From NCBI GenBank assembly GCA_963790505.1, contig CAWBOT010000002.1, positions 558,001 through 622,000 of the forward strand: a DNA stretch of 64,000 nucleotides. The letters are read 5' to 3'. The DNA is from Acidisarcina sp963790505 (lineage in GTDB: Bacteria; Acidobacteriota; Terriglobia; Terriglobales; Acidobacteriaceae). Shown piece by piece: positions 18,001-25,548 of this stretch. The first letter of the stretch is position 1. Every line of letters begins with the position of its first letter. A model generated the notes under the pieces. That model worked only from the letters and a program-made list of their open reading frames with translations. It was not told the origin of the DNA and did no database searches. The position numbers were made by a program, and so were the translations under genes.

Positions 18001-18345
18001 CTGTGTCGCAGAAACGAAGGTCGCCGCCTGGCTGGTTCCATTGACTGTAACGGCCGCTCCAGTGACGAACTGCGTCCCGGTGATCGTCACCACGGTAGCA
18101 GCGCTGCCCACGATCACCGTGTTCGGCGTCAGGCTCGTGATGGTCGGGGCCGATATGCCGAGCTCGACAAGTGTAATGGCGGGAGAGGTGCTGCCAGTGA
18201 AGTTGGTATCGCTGGGATAGGTGGCGACAACGCTGTGGTTGCCGGCGGCTCCGGTCACTGCGACGGGCGTCAACACGCCAGTCACAGTCGAGGTCAATTG
18301 GTCGAGCAGGACTGTCTCGTTTGCGCTGCCGAAGTTCGAAATCAC
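15010..18345 (-). CDS. giant NHL/IPT surface protein, C-terminal part (after frameshift)
   Basis: This 1,111-residue open frame continues the upstream 1,455-residue one after a single-base frameshift near 18385. The apparent GTG start at 18345 lies inside an FG-GAP motif and is probably not used. Order of domains: an Ig-like segment, two nearly identical IPT/TIG domains (about 67-235), an ASPM/SPD-2-type abnormal-spindle domain, six NHL beta-propeller repeats with the recurring GNGTxGFSGDGGPAT motif, a second ASPM-like domain, an IPT domain and C-terminal beta-rich sequence. It is extracellular and probably binds ligands or other surface structures. The final ATGA overlaps the next gene. Confidence 0.82.
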   Translation of the reverse strand: MISNFGSANETVLLDQLTSTVTGVLTPVAVTGAAGNHSVVATYPSDTNFTGSTSPAITLVELGISAPTITSLTPNTVIVGSAATVVTITGTQFVTGAAVTVNGTSQAATFVSATQMTTTLTAAQLSTVATLSLAVVNPDSGTSNAAVFTVTAPVVSAPTITSLSPNSAYVGSGSTVVTITGTQFVTGAAVTVNGTSQTATFVSATTLTTTLTAAQLSTVGTLSLGVVNPDGGTSAAAAFAVLQQPLQFTPASLAFGDQTVGLPSAPQVVTVTNSTAAPVAITTIGLYLGVNPGDFGQTNNCPATLEAGANCQITIIFTPGGVGPKSAGLQVSDDTALPNESVNMTGTGTGGILQVNPGNLKTIAGNGTAGYSGDGGAATLAELNDPDGVNFDAAGNMYIADVLNSVIRKVDTAGNITTVAGNGTAGFSGDGGPATAAQLHGPFGVVPDSAGNLYIEDTLNARIRKVDTTGKITTIAGNGTFGFSGDGGPATAAEVAEVQGGRFDAAGNFYVAQCGPGAIRKIDTAGIITTVAGNGTDGFSGDGGLATSAQLNCPSGVAIDAAGNLFIADYLNYRIRKVNAAGTITTIAGTGTPGFTGDGGPALTAEINLPNDVDLDAAGDVLIADSGNNRIRKIDTAGVISTVVGGLNNAGSAGINAPSALTLDTAGNIYFSDSGNNAIREVFPAGALAFPATEIGTPAADLTVTLSNIGNLPVTIASEASFVLSGNAADFSLAGGSCLAGATLAANGGFCTLQIGFTPTALGTRTLNVSITDDAVYSPQTFSISGTGVTAPAVVLSAISPTGAIAGAASTTITATGANFTATSVLNFNAAPLVTTFVSATQLTAVVPAALVTAVGTANITVTDPLSDSTSAPAVFSIVPSGLGVTFSAPSANPGEQPTLNFALTQAYPAALTGTMTLTFTPDTGNPDNPQVQLASASTDVTVAPGGRTLTFPLAANSTATPVVMVQVGNVSGTITVTLQLTAAGVNVTPPSVVPVTIVVPRVAPTITSVSFTTSGNTLTVLVTGFSTTREIQSANFSFVPASGATLFEKSITVPATTLFTTWYTTPTSAQYGSAFTYTQTFTLSGNASVVAGVGATLTNSVGTSSEVTAP
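17755..18098. repeat. 71-bp exact direct repeat, 273-bp period, in tandem IPT domains
   Basis: Bases 17755-17825 recur without change at 18028-18098. The 273-base spacing is exactly 91 codons, so each copy encodes the same part of consecutive IPT/TIG domains (the ITGTQFVTGAAVTVNGTSQ stretch). Identity at nucleotide level suggests recent duplication or ongoing gene conversion between the two domains. Confidence 0.9.
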
Positions 18346-21300
18346 CAGATCGGGATAGCCATCGCCGTTGAAGTCGCCGAACAGCCTGCAGCGTAGGGAG
18401 TGGTCCCCGTCGGGAAAACTGTCTGCGCCTGGAAGGTTCCATTGCCATTGCCGAGCAGTATGCTCTCTGTGGCATCGCCAAAGTTCTCTACCGCGATGTC
18501 GGTCTTTCCATCGCCATTGAAATCCGCGGTCACCACGCCAAGCGGAGTATTTCCGGCGGTGTAGGTGGTCACCGCCTGGAAGGTCCCATCCCCGTTGCCG
18601 ATGAGAATTTTCACGGTGTTGTCGCCGCTGCCGCCAAGCGCAAGGTCCTGTTTGCCGTCACCATTGAAATCCGCCACCGCCACTCCCTGTGGGGCGCCGC
18701 CAGAAGCGTAGGTCACCTGAGGTTGGAAGGTGCCGTCCCCGTCGCCGATGAGAATGCCAACAGTGCCGTCTCCTTCATTAGCGACTGCCAGATCGATGTT
18801 GCCGTCGCCATTGAAATCTCCAAAGGCGAGAGTGCGGGGGGTATTGCCGACAGCGTATGTGACTTGGTCCTGGAAGGTCCCATCCCCGACGCCAAGCAGA
18901 ATGCTGACGTTTGCTCCAGCAAAGTTGGAAGTCGCAATATCGGGCTTGCCATCATGGTTGAAGTCGGCGACTACGATGCCGGCCGCCTCAGCGCCGGCGC
19001 TATAGGCGACCTGTGTCTGGAAGGTGCCGTCCCCGTTACCGAGCAGAACGCCAACCGTATCGTCGGCAGTGTTGGTAACCACCAAATCGAGCTTCCCGTC
19101 GCCGTTCAGGTCGACCGCCGCTATCCCCTCGGGCTCATCGCCTACGGGATAGGTGACCTCGGCCTTGAAGGTGCCGTCCCCGTTGCCGAGAAAGACGCTC
19201 ACGGTGTTGCTGCCGTAGTTTTCGACAGCAAAGTCAGTCGTCCCATTCCCGTCGAAATCACCAGTGGCAACAGCGTACGGCCTGGTGCCAACGGCGAGCG
19301 GAGATGCGGCCGATGCTACCAGCGTTTGGGCTGGTGTTCCGGTAGTGCCAAGAGTTGCGCTTCCGAGGACCGCGTTGCCGTTAGTCTGGTCGATGATCGA
19401 CACGGATCCGCCGGGGGTGAGCGCTGTTGTTCCTTGTCCAACAACCGTGCTAGTCAGCGTATAGCTGCCCGGATCGCCGATCGCGGAAAGAGTCGTGGTC
19501 GTGGGATATGTACCGGTAACGGTGACCGACACCGGTTCAGTAAAGGCGATCGCAGCGGTGGCGGTTCCGACGAAGACGGCCGCATAGGTATGGACACCGA
19601 CAGCGCCCGGATAAACCGATAGTGACGCTACTCCGGCCGCATTCAACTGCGCGGAACCTGCGTTAAATTGGCTGTTGCATACTGCAGTCCCGGCAATGCA
19701 GAAGACGACCTGGCCGGGCGTGACCGGGAGCGGCGCCGTTGGCGTGGTCTGCACTACGGTCGCACTCAGCGTCACCGGCTTGCCATAAGCCACCGGCGAG
19801 GGCGTAGCGGTGAGAGTCGCGGTCGTTGGCGTCAAAACATTGGCGACCGTGAAAGGAACGGAGTTGCTGTATCGCGTTCCGCATTCAATGTCGCCAATGT
19901 AGATTTGCAAAATCCCGGCAGCCGCAAAGAATCGACCCGGAATGGTTGCGCTGATCGCGGTATTTGACCCGGCAATCGGGAGTGGGTCGGTACCGGCAGC
20001 GCCATTGACGCAGACAAACTCGGTTTCGGAACCTATGAGGCCGGTGAAGTTTCCGGTCAGATTCAGCGTCAGGTCCGGGCTCCCGACAGTCACCGCAGTG
20101 GGCGAGATGGCCGAGATGACCGCCGTCGTAACCACCGGGGAGCTAACGGTGAAGTTGTCCGTCGCCGTCAAGCTGTTGGAGGCGTCGGTTGCGGCCAGGC
20201 TCAACGCTCCCGGCGTGGTCAGGACGATCTGCAGTGTGCCTTGTCCGTTGGTGAGCGGCAGTTCGTAGCTGTTCACTTGCACACCGATTAGCGAAAGGGT
20301 CACCAGATTGTCATCGCCGGCGACCACGTTTCCGTTTGCATCTACCTCGGTCACCGTGAAGGTGCCGGTCTGGCCTGGCGAGATTGGCGAGGGCACGGGG
20401 CCCGTGACCGTCATGGCTACGGCAGTTGCGATAACGCCGCCGTTATTCGTCACTGGAACTGCTTGCGTTGTCGGGTTGCCATTGAGTGAGTTGTCGGTCA
20501 GGGTCACCGCACTCTGAACCGCGCCCGCCGTCACCGGCGTGAAGTCGATGCTCAAATTGCAGCTGGCATCGACGGCCAGGGAGAGGTCGCCGGTACAATC
20601 CGGAGGAGTTCCCGAGCCAGCTACCTGGGCAAAGTTGGTCCCAACCGCGAGTCCGCTGAAGAGCAGCGGAGCGTTGCCAATGTTCTGAATTTCGATGGAT
20701 TGGGGACTGTCGCTGCTGGTGGTTCCGACGGCCGTGGTCTGGAAGTTGAGTGAAGGCGGTTGAACTCGCTGCAGAAGAAGCACCGTCTCATCCGCATTGA
20801 GTATGCCACCGGCCCCATTGACCGCTACCCCGGTGGAAACGTGAAATCCAAGGTCCAGTGTGATCGGAGCGCCTCCGCCCACAGGCACCTGATACAGCTG
20901 GCTATCCGCGACCAGAACGTCGCCCGCGGCGTCAAACGCAACCGCGAAAGGACTGCTGAACCCACTTCCCACCGTAGTCTGTGGTCCACCCCCAGCAGGT
21001 AACTCGACCACTCGCGAATTGCTGGTGTCCGCAATATAGATGTTGCCGAAAGGATCGACCCCGACACCGTATGGGCCCAGTAGTCCGGTTGCGGGAACCG
21101 TGATCTGCCGGCCGCCGTTGGCGGGAACCTCCACGACGCGATTGTTGCCCGTGTCTGCAATGTACACATTGCCGATACGGTCGACCCATACTCCCTCAGG
21201 GACAGCCAAACCAGTGCCGACCGTAGTCTGCGCTCCGGCGGGCGTGACTTCCACCACGCGATTATTGCCCGAATCGGCGATAAACACGTCGCCGAAACCA

Positions 21301-22709
21301 TCTGTCGCGAGGCCGAAGGGGGCGGCGAGACCGGTGCCGACGGCGAACGGGACGCCACCGTTTGCAGGCAGCTCCAGGACCAGGCCGGAATTGTCGGAGG
21401 CGAACACATTCCCGGCATCGTCTACAGCGACTCCGTAAGGCACGACATCGTTGTCCGGGATCGTCGTGAGGCCGCTGGGAGAGAAGCCAATCTGCGGGCC
21501 GACACCCATGCCCGAGAGAGCGGTGCCGGCCAGGGGCTGGTTGTCCGCGTTCGTGACCTCGATGCCGCCTCTGCGCAAACCGGTGAACAGCGGCGCGAAG
21601 GTCATATTCACCGTGCAGGGCCCGGTCGAAACTGTCCCGGTACAGGTGCTGCCCGCAGCCAGTGCGAAATCGCCTCCTCCCGTCGGAACGAGGGTGCCCA
21701 GAGTCCCTGCGCCAGTGACGTTGTAGTTGAGCGTGAGCGTGTTATTACAGGGAGCAGGTGTGGTCTGGTTGGCCGGGCACACATTGATACTGCCGAAGTT
21801 GACGGCCAGCGTTTCCACCTCAATCACGCGTTCGGTTCCGTCATTTGCAATGAAGACATCACCCGCGGCGTCCAACGCAACTGCAACCGGAGTAAAAAGC
21901 CCGGTACCGACGGTCGTCGCACAAGTCGCACTGGCGCACCCCGGGGGCAGCTTTAGAACTTGTTCATCGTGCGTATCCGCGACGAACACGTTCCCGGCGC
22001 CATCCACGGCGATGCCCTGAGGGCCGTTCAAACCGGCAATCAGGACGGTCTGAACGCCGCCGACCGGCACCTCAACCACCTGATTGTTTTGGGTGTCCGC
22101 TATGAAGATGTTTCCGGTGGAGTCAACGGCCACCCCCTGGGGTAAATTCAATTCGCTGGCCAGCGTGAACTGCGCACCACCGCCCGCAGGCACCTCAACG
22201 ACGCGATTGTTGACGGTATCGGCAATGAAGACATCCCCGGCGGCGTCGAGTGCAACCCCTTCAGGGCGGCTCAATCCGGTGCCTACTGTAATCTGCGCAG
22301 CTCCTCCGGCGGGCAACTCCAAAACACGACTATTGCTGGTGTCGGCGATGAATATATCGCCGAGAGCATCCACCGCGACTCCAGTGGGAAGCCCTAACCC
22401 TACCGCAGGGAGTACGGTTTGTATGCCTTGCGAAGATACTTCCACAACCTGATTGTTGATGGAATCCGATATAAAAAGATCGCCAGACGAATCTACCGCT
22501 ACCCCGGAAGGAACCCCGAATGTGGCGGGCAGCACCGTTTGCACTCCGGCAAATGTGACCGTCTGCGCGTAAGCACCGCTCCCGCAGACCAGCAATACCG
22601 CCGCCAGCAGCCCGTGCCTCCGCGTCGCGCACGACCGTTTTCTTGAGAACGCGCTCTCGTTCCTCCGCGCCTTTGCCCGCTTTGCCACGTCAGTTACGCT
22701 GCCGTTCAT
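18342..22709 (-). CDS. giant NHL/FG-GAP surface protein, N-terminal part (before frameshift)
   Basis: This 1,455-residue frame begins with a Sec signal peptide (RRHGLLAAVLLVCGSGAYA-Q, cleavage after residue 48). It then has an NHL beta-propeller (about 50-300, motif GVAVDxxGDxFIADTxNNRVVEVP), an ASPM-like domain, a second NHL propeller (about 415-670), a second ASPM-like domain, Ig-like domains and six or more FG-GAP/VCBS repeats (about 1190-1450, core DFNGDGKxDLAV). It ends artificially in CSATSTAMAIPIW. One base earlier in frame the sequence reads LFGDFNGDGYPDL, the expected next repeat. With one base restored, the full protein is about 2,566 residues. GAGGGG lies only two bases before the ATG, so the true start may differ. 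Confidence 0.85.
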   Translation of the reverse strand: MNGSVTDVAKRAKARRNESAFSRKRSCATRRHGLLAAVLLVCGSGAYAQTVTFAGVQTVLPATFGVPSGVAVDSSGDLFISDSINNQVVEVSSQGIQTVLPAVGLGLPTGVAVDALGDIFIADTSNSRVLELPAGGAAQITVGTGLSRPEGVALDAAGDVFIADTVNNRVVEVPAGGGAQFTLASELNLPQGVAVDSTGNIFIADTQNNQVVEVPVGGVQTVLIAGLNGPQGIAVDGAGNVFVADTHDEQVLKLPPGCASATCATTVGTGLFTPVAVALDAAGDVFIANDGTERVIEVETLAVNFGSINVCPANQTTPAPCNNTLTLNYNVTGAGTLGTLVPTGGGDFALAAGSTCTGTVSTGPCTVNMTFAPLFTGLRRGGIEVTNADNQPLAGTALSGMGVGPQIGFSPSGLTTIPDNDVVPYGVAVDDAGNVFASDNSGLVLELPANGGVPFAVGTGLAAPFGLATDGFGDVFIADSGNNRVVEVTPAGAQTTVGTGLAVPEGVWVDRIGNVYIADTGNNRVVEVPANGGRQITVPATGLLGPYGVGVDPFGNIYIADTSNSRVVELPAGGGPQTTVGSGFSSPFAVAFDAAGDVLVADSQLYQVPVGGGAPITLDLGFHVSTGVAVNGAGGILNADETVLLLQRVQPPSLNFQTTAVGTTSSDSPQSIEIQNIGNAPLLFSGLAVGTNFAQVAGSGTPPDCTGDLSLAVDASCNLSIDFTPVTAGAVQSAVTLTDNSLNGNPTTQAVPVTNNGGVIATAVAMTVTGPVPSPISPGQTGTFTVTEVDANGNVVAGDDNLVTLSLIGVQVNSYELPLTNGQGTLQIVLTTPGALSLAATDASNSLTATDNFTVSSPVVTTAVISAISPTAVTVGSPDLTLNLTGNFTGLIGSETEFVCVNGAAGTDPLPIAGSNTAISATIPGRFFAAAGILQIYIGDIECGTRYSNSVPFTVANVLTPTTATLTATPSPVAYGKPVTLSATVVQTTPTAPLPVTPGQVVFCIAGTAVCNSQFNAGSAQLNAAGVASLSVYPGAVGVHTYAAVFVGTATAAIAFTEPVSVTVTGTYPTTTTLSAIGDPGSYTLTSTVVGQGTTALTPGGSVSIIDQTNGNAVLGSATLGTTGTPAQTLVASAASPLAVGTRPYAVATGDFDGNGTTDFAVENYGSNTVSVFLGNGDGTFKAEVTYPVGDEPEGIAAVDLNGDGKLDLVVTNTADDTVGVLLGNGDGTFQTQVAYSAGAEAAGIVVADFNHDGKPDIATSNFAGANVSILLGVGDGTFQDQVTYAVGNTPRTLAFGDFNGDGNIDLAVANEGDGTVGILIGDGDGTFQPQVTYASGGAPQGVAVADFNGDGKQDLALGGSGDNTVKILIGNGDGTFQAVTTYTAGNTPLGVVTADFNGDGKTDIAVENFGDATESILLGNGNGTFQAQTVFPTGTTPYAAGCSATSTAMAIPIW

Positions 22710-22796
22710 TTCCCCTCGATCGCCAGAGAACCTCAGTTAGTTTGCTACCGCGCGTCCGCGTGCAGTGCGGCCGCGCTCAGAGCCTTTGCCTGCCCG

Positions 22797-23885
22797 CTAC
22801 ATCGCGCTCTTCGTCATCACCGTTGGCACACTCGCCGCCGCAGCCGCCGGAATAAACTGCACTCGCGGAGTCGCCGCGCCCGCATCCACAATCCAGAGCA
22901 GACCGCCGCCGCTGGTTACCAGGCGCACCGTCGTGCCGGAAGGGGAGCCGCGCATGGCCTGCACCTGGCCCGGGGCACACGAGCAATGCAACTTTGCCGC
23001 AGCTACCGCACCGGTCAAGTCGACTCGCAGCACGTCTCCAGCGTGATTGGCGGCCACCACCCAGCGGCCATTGGGGGTAATGTCCAGTGCTGTGGGAGAG
23101 GAAATCGCGCCGGGGGACGCCAGGGTCGCCGAGGCAGGCGCCGTATTAACGTGTGAGATACCGGTCAGAGCGCCGGTTTCGCCGTCGGCGACAACGAGTT
23201 CATCGCTGCCGGGGACGAACTGCATTCCGCCGAAAGACTGCGCTGTGGCAACCTGCACACCCGGTTTCTGCGCTACAAAAGCGACGACAGATGCGCCACC
23301 TTGGCCGGCCCCGGCAACCAGGGCTACCGTACCCGTATCGCTGGCCGCTCCATATATCAACGAGGTCAAAGCTGAGACATCCAAAGTGCGGGTGGTTGGA
23401 GATTGCGGCAGACCGGAGATAACCGAAGCGATATTGACTCCTGCGTTACTCTTGCCGGTTACCAGTGCGAATGTTCCCGCGTTGCTCAGGTAGAGGGAAC
23501 TGCCCCCGGGGATGTTTCCGACCTGGGTGATGGCGCCGCCTGACAGTGGGGCCTGGAATACGCCTCCACTTGCATCGAGAAACAAAGCTGTGCCGGACAC
23601 TCCGGACGAAGCAGTCGCAACAAAAGCTGCGCTCCGGCCCGAGCCGGAGACAGTGGCAGTCCCGACGATCGATGCGCCGGGCAATCCCTGAACAGGACGC
23701 AGGGCCTGGCTGGGCGCGTCCCAGATGTAGCCGAGGACGGGTCCCGTAGTTGGTTGAGATTGCGGCTGGATTGCGCCAGAAGAAGAGGACGGAGAATTGA
23801 TCGCGGTTCCGCAGCCAGCCAGAGCCAACGTCAAAACCGCCGCTATTGCCGGTGGAATCCCGAGCACTTGCTTCGAGCCAGACAT
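22797..23885 (-). CDS. secreted beta-propeller lipoprotein
   Basis: This 362-residue protein starts at ATG 23885, preceded by GGGAGGT at five bases. A longer upstream frame has no such site. The signal peptide ends in the lipobox LALAGC (residues 19-24), so the mature protein should be lipid-anchored at Cys24. The rest is repetitive beta sequence with blades such as LVVADGETGALTGI and ALDITPNGRWVVAANHAGDVLRVD, resembling YVTN/lactonase-type seven-bladed propellers. It lies 87 bases upstream of the giant propeller gene on the same strand and probably shares its surface role. A 9-bp inverted repeat lies just upstream. Confidence 0.8.
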   Translation of the reverse strand: MSGSKQVLGIPPAIAAVLTLALAGCGTAINSPSSSSGAIQPQSQPTTGPVLGYIWDAPSQALRPVQGLPGASIVGTATVSGSGRSAAFVATASSGVSGTALFLDASGGVFQAPLSGGAITQVGNIPGGSSLYLSNAGTFALVTGKSNAGVNIASVISGLPQSPTTRTLDVSALTSLIYGAASDTGTVALVAGAGQGGASVVAFVAQKPGVQVATAQSFGGMQFVPGSDELVVADGETGALTGISHVNTAPASATLASPGAISSPTALDITPNGRWVVAANHAGDVLRVDLTGAVAAAKLHCSCAPGQVQAMRGSPSGTTVRLVTSGGGLLWIVDAGAATPRVQFIPAAAAASVPTVMTKSAM

Positions 23886-23931
23886 CGCCGACCTCCCGGG
23901 TCCAGCAAACATTAAATGGTGTCCGTGATCG

Positions 23932-23960
23932 CGAAATCGTATCATAAATTGACGATTTCG
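23932..23960 (-). promoter_or_regulatory. inverted repeat overlapping a candidate -10 box
   Basis: CGAAATCGT and ACGATTTCG form perfect 9-bp arms around an 11-base AT-rich centre, 47 bases upstream of the lipoprotein ATG. Read on the minus strand, the centre contains TATGAT, one base from the -10 consensus, but no good -35 box is seen. It could be an operator placed over a promoter, or an mRNA hairpin. Confidence 0.4.
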
Positions 23961-24190
23961 ATAACCCCTGAGTGTGTAGGGGAGTCTCTCTCTACTTCCA
24001 AGCGAGCGCATTGAACTCGAGAGACCCTCGGAAAGAAGTCGTCGGAAGAAGACGACGACACTCCAGAGCGTGGGACCTCAGGTTACCTTAGGTTGCGAGA
24101 GGTTGCGCAGCCGCGATTGAGCGGGCAAGCTGGAGAGCTGCCGCCAGATAAGGCAGTCTGAGCGGCGGACCGCGCCGGGCCAGAGATGTC
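23961..24190. other. intergenic spacer at the left edge of the EPS locus
   Basis: This stretch separates the propeller lipoprotein from the leftmost polysaccharide gene. It contains two TTAGGTTGCGAGAGGTTGCG-like short repeats but no gene, clear terminator or RNA structure that I can support. Confidence 0.3.
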
Positions 24191-25147
24191 TCAATCAGCG
24201 GCTTGAGACGGCGAAACGCCACTGATTAGTCCGAAGCCACGTATGCCTTGGGCGGACATCTCATCGTTGGTCTCCGCCAGTAGCAGGGAGATCTCTTCGG
24301 GGCCGTACGTCGCCTTAATCTGCTCGTTAGTCTTTTCAAGACCGTCGATCTGGGAGCTTCCCAACCCTGTACCTGGAATGAACGGAAAAACGAGCGGACG
24401 ACTTCCAACCTGCCGAGTCTCGAAGCCTGATCGCAGCGCATTCACATGAAGCCAAATGTCGTCGCTCCCCGGGCAGCTGCGAAGGAAGCCGGCGCCCTCA
24501 GCTTTCAGCCTGGTCAAGAAATGGGGGGGGTAAATGCAGCCTGAGCTCCCGTTGGCCAGGCTTCGTCGGCTGGGGACGGTGGAGTTGCAATCTTCCCAGT
24601 CAATTAGGGAGGCTATGCCTCCAGAGGCCATCTGAACAACTTTCGCCCGATAACAGTGGATAACATTTGGATCGCTTTGATAAGCCCGCACCAGACCGGC
24701 AAGCCACCAGCGGCTGTAGAGCACGTTCTCTTCGGCGATGACCAGCGGATATCGGAAGGCATCCGCAGACAGCAGGTAAGGGAAATACTTCGTGTGCGGC
24801 CCATAATCGTCGCAGAAGAAGACCTCGAGCCCTCTGTCCTCTAACAGCTTGATGGAATATGGCCGCTTGTCGAACGCCGTCCGGTCATGGATCCACAGGA
24901 TCAGTCGAGAGGGAAGGACCGTACCCGCGGCGATCGATTCAAGGGTCAGATACACTGACTTGAGCCGGCTCCCGCTGGTCGTCAGCGACACGATCGGCCC
25001 ACTGCTGGAAACCACTGGAGTTGACGCTAACATGTTTTTGTACCGGAGAGCAGTCATAAACTTCAGTCCAAGCCTTAGGTCCTGCCTGAGGAGAAACAAG
25101 TTAGCGCGCCTGGTGCTGGTGGCTAAGTGTGTACGTAGTGTATTCAT
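24191..25147 (-). CDS. putative glycosyltransferase of the EPS locus
   Basis: This encodes 318 residues, with the start supported by GGAG nine bases upstream of the ATG. The opening PIVSLTTSGSRLKSVYLTLESI and the later LILWIHDRTAFDKRP are the beta-strand/loop pattern of a GT-A-type fold. DDYGPHTKYFPYLLSAD, EENVLYSRWWLAGL and DDIWLHVNALRSG occupy the usual positions of sugar-nucleotide and metal sites. Donor and acceptor are unknown. The coding strand carries a run of eight C (24523-24530) within codons for Tyr-Pro-Pro-His, a possible slippage site. It is separated from the rest of the minus-strand arm by a ~400-base gap. Confidence 0.75.
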   Translation of the reverse strand: MNTLRTHLATSTRRANLFLLRQDLRLGLKFMTALRYKNMLASTPVVSSSGPIVSLTTSGSRLKSVYLTLESIAAGTVLPSRLILWIHDRTAFDKRPYSIKLLEDRGLEVFFCDDYGPHTKYFPYLLSADAFRYPLVIAEENVLYSRWWLAGLVRAYQSDPNVIHCYRAKVVQMASGGIASLIDWEDCNSTVPSRRSLANGSSGCIYPPHFLTRLKAEGAGFLRSCPGSDDIWLHVNALRSGFETRQVGSRPLVFPFIPGTGLGSSQIDGLEKTNEQIKATYGPEEISLLLAETNDEMSAQGIRGFGLISGVSPSQAAD

Positions 25148-25548
25148 GAATCCATGCTCCGCTTGAGGAATAGGGTGGCAGTAGGCGTTGTAGCTGAACT
25201 CATATCCACATCGTCGAGTGGTCGATCGTTCGCGGAGGTTTTAGGCGAAGGTGTGCGACCCTCCTCCCAGATATAGGAATGAAGTAAGGGGACTTGGTTG
25301 GCATAAGCCCAACAAAGTCATTCTGTGTGTACGACTGTCCAGGCAACAAACAACTTATACATAAAGGGAATCCAGCACCCGAAAAAATATAGAGTGGAAA
25401 CGTTATCGTCTTAGCAAGTCGCCAACGCCGGCGACTTAGGCGTATAACTGCACTGCAAAGTTTACGAGTAATAAGCAAGGCAGTCTTAGAGCAAGCTGTT
25501 CAGTGTGTCTTCGCCCTTTGGTCGGTGCGTAGCTTGACCCGCAACGAG
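25148..25548. other. unexplained 400-base gap inside the EPS minus-strand arm
   Basis: No convincing gene is present. Overlapping open frames of 60-90 codons on the minus strand have no ribosome binding site and no recognisable sequence, and base composition is more AT-rich than in flanking genes. The gap may hold a promoter for the glycosyltransferase at 24191-25147 or be the remains of a lost gene. Confidence 0.4.

Noticed and set aside
17155..19625. Regularly spaced repeats resembling an array
   Set aside because: The periodicity comes from NHL, IPT and FG-GAP protein repeats in one reading frame. Repeat units diverge and there are no unique spacers, so this is not CRISPR.
22709..22796. 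Coding sequence between the giant protein and the lipoprotein
   Set aside because: The overlapping frames lack starts with ribosome binding sites; it is a normal spacer between two same-strand genes.
25200..25478. 92-codon minus-strand open frame in the EPS gap
   Set aside because: It has no ribosome binding site, no family resemblance and unusual composition; treated as non-coding.
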